Below are positions 13,378-15,398 of a stretch of 15,398 nt of DNA, piece after piece. The stretch is from JANNAV01 sp031384695. GTDB lineage: Bacteria; Pseudomonadota; Alphaproteobacteria; Rhodobacterales; Rhodobacteraceae. The notes under the pieces are model-generated. The model was not told the origin of the DNA and searched no databases. It was given only the letters and a program-made list of their open reading frames with translations. A program made the position numbers and the translations under genes. The first letter of the stretch is position 1. Every line of letters begins with the position of its first letter. The stretch spans positions 1 through 15,398 of the forward strand of contig JANNAV010000226.1 of NCBI GenBank assembly GCA_031384695.1, in the 5' to 3' direction.

Positions 13378-14907
13378 TCAGAGGCCCGCTTCTTCCGGCG
13401 CCAGCGTCAGCGCCACCGCCGGGCTGCGCAGATCGGCCACCGTCAGCGCCTGTTTCGGCAGCGCCAGCCGGTTGCGCACCACCCAGAAAAGCCGGGTCTG
13501 CGCCCGGGTGATCGCCACATAGGCCAGCCGCTTCCACAAAGGCACCCCCGCTTCGGAGCGCCCCGATTGCGCTGCCGCATAAAGATCGGGCGCGAACACC
13601 TGCACCGCCTCCCATTGCGAACCTTGCGCCTTGTGCACCGTCACCGCCGCCCCATGCAGAAACGCCGCCCCCATCCGCGCCGCCGAAGGGATGAACGGCT
13701 CGGCCTCATCCGGCTTTTCGATCTTGATGATCGAGGCGGCGGATACCTGCGGCTCCTCCGCCCCCACCACATGCAACCGCGCAAAGCCGTCCCGCGACCC
13801 CTGCCCCAGATAGATCACCTGCGCCCCCTTGATCAGGCCGCGCGCCTCAAGGTCGATGCGTTTCTTGCGGTGTTTCAGCGGCAGTTCAATCCCGTCGCAG
13901 ATCAGCGGCTCGCCCGGCAGCAGCGCATCCTCGGGCGCGCCATGCGCCTGCCGGAACGCCTGAATAAGCCGGATACGGGTGGCATTGCGCCAGACCAGCA
14001 CCGGGCTGCGCGCCATCATGTCGGCGTCCACCCGCTCGGCCAGAATCACGCGGTTGTCTCGCAAAGCCGCCGCCTCCACCATGCGCTCGAACTCGGAAAA
14101 CCCCAGCCGCTCGTTGCCCAAGGCATGCGCCAGATCAAGGATCGGGTTATCCTCGGCCTGCCGGTGAATGCGGCTCAGCACCAGTTTGCGCGGATCGCCC
14201 AGCCGGTCGAACACCATCTCGCCCGAAGCGCCCACCGGCGCCAGCTGTGCCGGATCACCAAACAGCACCAGCGTCGGGAAAATCTCGCGCAGATCGTCCA
14301 GCTGCCGCTCGTCCAGCATCGAGGATTCGTCGACAAACCCCACATCCAGCGGCTCGTCCCGCCGCTTCCAGCCCTTGATGAAATCGCTTCCCTTCAAGCC
14401 CGCCGCCGCCAGCGCCCCCGGAATCGAGGCCACCTGTTGATAAAACGCAAAGGCCCGGTCCAGCGCCAGTTCCGTCAACCCCTCCACCGCAGGCCGGTTG
14501 CCGGTGCCCGCCAGCCACTCGGCAATGCGCTCGTATTGCGGATCATAAAGCGGGGTGTAGAGAATCCGGTGGATCGTGGTCGCAGGCACCCCGCGCAGCC
14601 GCAGCACCGAGGCCGCCTTGTTGGTCGGCGCAAGGATCGCGAGCGTCCGCCTTTCCTTGCGGCGCTTGCCCTCGTAATCGCCCGACACCACATCGACGCC
14701 CGCCGCCACCAGCGCCTTGTACAGCGCCGCCAGCAGCATGGTCTTGCCCGATCCCGCCTTGCCCACCACCGCCAGAACCGCGGCCTTGCCCTCAACGCGC
14801 GGCGTGAAACCCGCCGCTGCCAGATCAATGCCCATGCCATACAACTCGGCCGCAACGCGGTCATAAGCCTCGGCCTGATCGTCGGAAAAGATTAGCGTGG
14901 GCAGCAT
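13378..14907 (-). CDS. RecD-like superfamily 1 DNA helicase / AAA ATPase
   Basis: From the ATG at 14907 this is a 509-residue cytoplasmic ATPase with SF1 helicase motifs in order. Motif I GKAGSGKT is at 49-56, with motif Ia-like APTNKAASVLR near 93. Motif II DESSM is at 193-197, motif III GDPAQLAPV at 217-225 and motif IV LSRIHRQ at 244-250. The UvrD-C_2-type motif V VTVHKAQGS is at 422-430 and motif VI AYVAITRA at 462-469. The layout matches RecD/ExoV-alpha-like helicases that act alone; no RecB or RecC homologue is nearby. The frame is open upstream to an ATG at 15057, but that extension has no family match, crosses a terminator-like hairpin and contains the unlikely AYCGGVAYGCA. IFSDDQAEAYD right after MLPT is the usual beginning. 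The ribosome-binding site is weak. Confidence 0.9.
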   Translation of the reverse strand: MLPTLIFSDDQAEAYDRVAAELYGMGIDLAAAGFTPRVEGKAAVLAVVGKAGSGKTMLLAALYKALVAAGVDVVSGDYEGKRRKERRTLAILAPTNKAASVLRLRGVPATTIHRILYTPLYDPQYERIAEWLAGTGNRPAVEGLTELALDRAFAFYQQVASIPGALAAAGLKGSDFIKGWKRRDEPLDVGFVDESSMLDERQLDDLREIFPTLVLFGDPAQLAPVGASGEMVFDRLGDPRKLVLSRIHRQAEDNPILDLAHALGNERLGFSEFERMVEAAALRDNRVILAERVDADMMARSPVLVWRNATRIRLIQAFRQAHGAPEDALLPGEPLICDGIELPLKHRKKRIDLEARGLIKGAQVIYLGQGSRDGFARLHVVGAEEPQVSAASIIKIEKPDEAEPFIPSAARMGAAFLHGAAVTVHKAQGSQWEAVQVFAPDLYAAAQSGRSEAGVPLWKRLAYVAITRAQTRLFWVVRNRLALPKQALTVADLRSPAVALTLAPEEAGL

Positions 14908-15022
14908 CGCGCAACCATAGGCGACACCGCCGCAATAGGCCAGACGGGCCGGGATGGTCTGTGTGCTGTTTGCCACCAGGCGATCGCCGCGCGGTGCCAA
15001 CGTCGCCACATATCCGGCACAC

Positions 15023-15044
15023 AAAAAAACCGGCAGACCGGCTT
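15023..15044 (-). terminator. Terminator-like hairpin on the minus strand, upstream of the helicase
   Basis: On the minus strand, AAG-CCGG, loop TCTG, then CCGG-TTT forms a stem of 4 GC pairs extended by one G-T wobble and two A-T pairs. It runs into seven T residues (A7 at 15023-15029 on the plus strand). The stem is short but the T tract is good. It would end a transcript coming from 15398 toward 15045, or act as an attenuator for the helicase about 115 nt downstream. Confidence 0.4.
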
Positions 15045-15167
15045 GGCATGCCGCCACATCCCACCCACATACCGGGATGCAGCCAGACCAAATCCCGACA
15101 AGGCCGATCCAGACAATTTACCTAAAGTTTTCCCTCCGCTTCTTTACTGCACAAATATCCCACGGGG

Positions 15168-15192
15168 GTGGGGGGGTGTGGAAACCCCCCAC
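15168..15192. repeat. G-run/C-run inverted repeat
   Basis: GTGGGGGG at 15168-15175 pairs with CCCCCCAC at 15185-15192 around a 9-base loop, an 8-bp perfect stem. It follows the sequence AAATATCCCACGGGGG, a type of GC-hairpin context that I recall near promoters in Rhodobacterales. It may be a dispersed intergenic element, or the first sign of the degraded sequence that follows. Confidence 0.35.
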
Positions 15193-15205
15193 AATGTGAA
15201 AGCGC

Positions 15206-15398
15206 GCCGGGGGGCCGGGCCCCCCCCCACCCCCGGCCCCCGCCCCCCCCCCCACCCCCCCCCCACCCGGGTCGGCCCCCAACCAAAACCCCCCCCCCCC
15301 CTAACAACAATTTAAAAAAAATGTTTCCCCCCCCTTTCTTACCCCCAAAAAACCCCCGGGGGGGGGGGGGGGTTAAACCCCCCCCCTCTTTGTCATCG
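15206..15398. other. Homopolymer-rich low-complexity end, probably sequencing/assembly artefact
   Basis: The last ~190 bases are dominated by C and G runs, several of 9-14 bases, interrupted by short A or T runs (for example at 15310-15321 and 15360-15373). This is unlike anything else in the window, and it has no codon structure and no recognisable repeat unit. The loss of sequence structure at the very edge of the window points to an unreliable contig end rather than biology. Confidence 0.75.

Larger units (their letters stand above)
14908..15205. other. Non-coding stretch upstream of the helicase
   Basis: No ORF here has coding character or a recognisable product, and no tRNA-like cloverleaf was found by eye. 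It holds the start region of the helicase gene, a minus-strand terminator-like hairpin (15023-15044) and a G/C hairpin (15168-15192). The piece around 15110-15160 is comparatively AT-rich and is the most likely place for a minus-strand promoter, but I see no pair of elements good enough to call. Confidence 0.5.

Noticed and set aside
13567..14895. A 442-codon plus-strand ORF opposite the helicase
   Set aside because: The translation is H/R/Q-rich shadow sequence; the minus strand carries all SF1 helicase motifs in order.
14908..15057. N-terminal extension of the helicase to the ATG at 15057
   Set aside because: The extra 50 residues have no helicase-family resemblance, cross a terminator-like hairpin and precede the usual family start (IFSDDQAEAYD).
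15206..15310. G-quadruplex or tandem repeat reading of the poly-C/poly-G end
   Set aside because: There is no repeat unit, and the homopolymer runs at the window edge are better explained by sequencing/assembly error.
1..15398. CRISPR array, tRNA or rRNA genes
   Set aside because: No regularly spaced repeats and no tRNA- or rRNA-like conserved segments were found on either strand by eye.

Overview
The window looks like a contig from a high-GC alphaproteobacterium of the order Rhodobacterales (family level Rhodobacteraceae/Paracoccaceae). The evidence is the cmk ... rpsA-ihfB-(LapA-domain)-trpF block, S1 and IHF-beta sequences typical of that order, strong GC bias at third codon positions, and an IS481-type element of the kind common there. 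Both ends look like assembly boundaries. The left edge starts inside a transposase, and the right ~190 bases are poly-C/poly-G low-complexity sequence that does not resemble a gene.

Region 1 (1-663) is the right end of an IS481-family element that has cut a B12-binding radical-SAM-type gene. Only the first ~67 codons of that gene survive, on the minus strand. The transposase frame has no stop at the element end and reads on through the broken gene to 580. A sigma70-like promoter at 572-599 faces the next operon.

Region 2 (664-7908, + strand) is one tightly packed operon of eight genes with overlaps or gaps of at most 24 nt. It encodes a periplasmic polyamine-type binding protein, two inner-membrane permeases and an ATPase (a complete PotABCD/PotFGHI-type importer). 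These are followed by a GT1-like glycosyltransferase, two tandem paralogous DUF861-type small cupins, and an NAD(P)-type aldehyde dehydrogenase with a complete catalytic triad. With the broken divergent radical-SAM gene, this reads as an uptake-plus-processing locus for a small cationic amine or related compound. The substrate cannot be read from the sequence, and the pathway is my inference. This is the most interesting part of the window.

Region 3 (7909-8136) is a short intergenic stretch with a perfect GC-rich hairpin and a separate 11-bp perfect palindrome.

Region 4 (8137-13062, + strand) is the housekeeping block: cmk; a capsule-synthesis/KpsS-like gene lodged between cmk and rpsA; rpsA with a good promoter, a possible 5-codon leader ORF and a strong terminator; then ihfB, a small LapA-domain membrane protein and trpF (tryptophan synthesis).

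Region 5 (13085-14907, - strand) holds a stand-alone AsnC/Lrp ligand-binding-domain protein and a RecD-like superfamily 1 helicase, convergent to trpF. Upstream of the helicase (14908-15398) there is no convincing gene: a terminator-like hairpin on the minus strand, a G/C hairpin, and then homopolymer-rich sequence.
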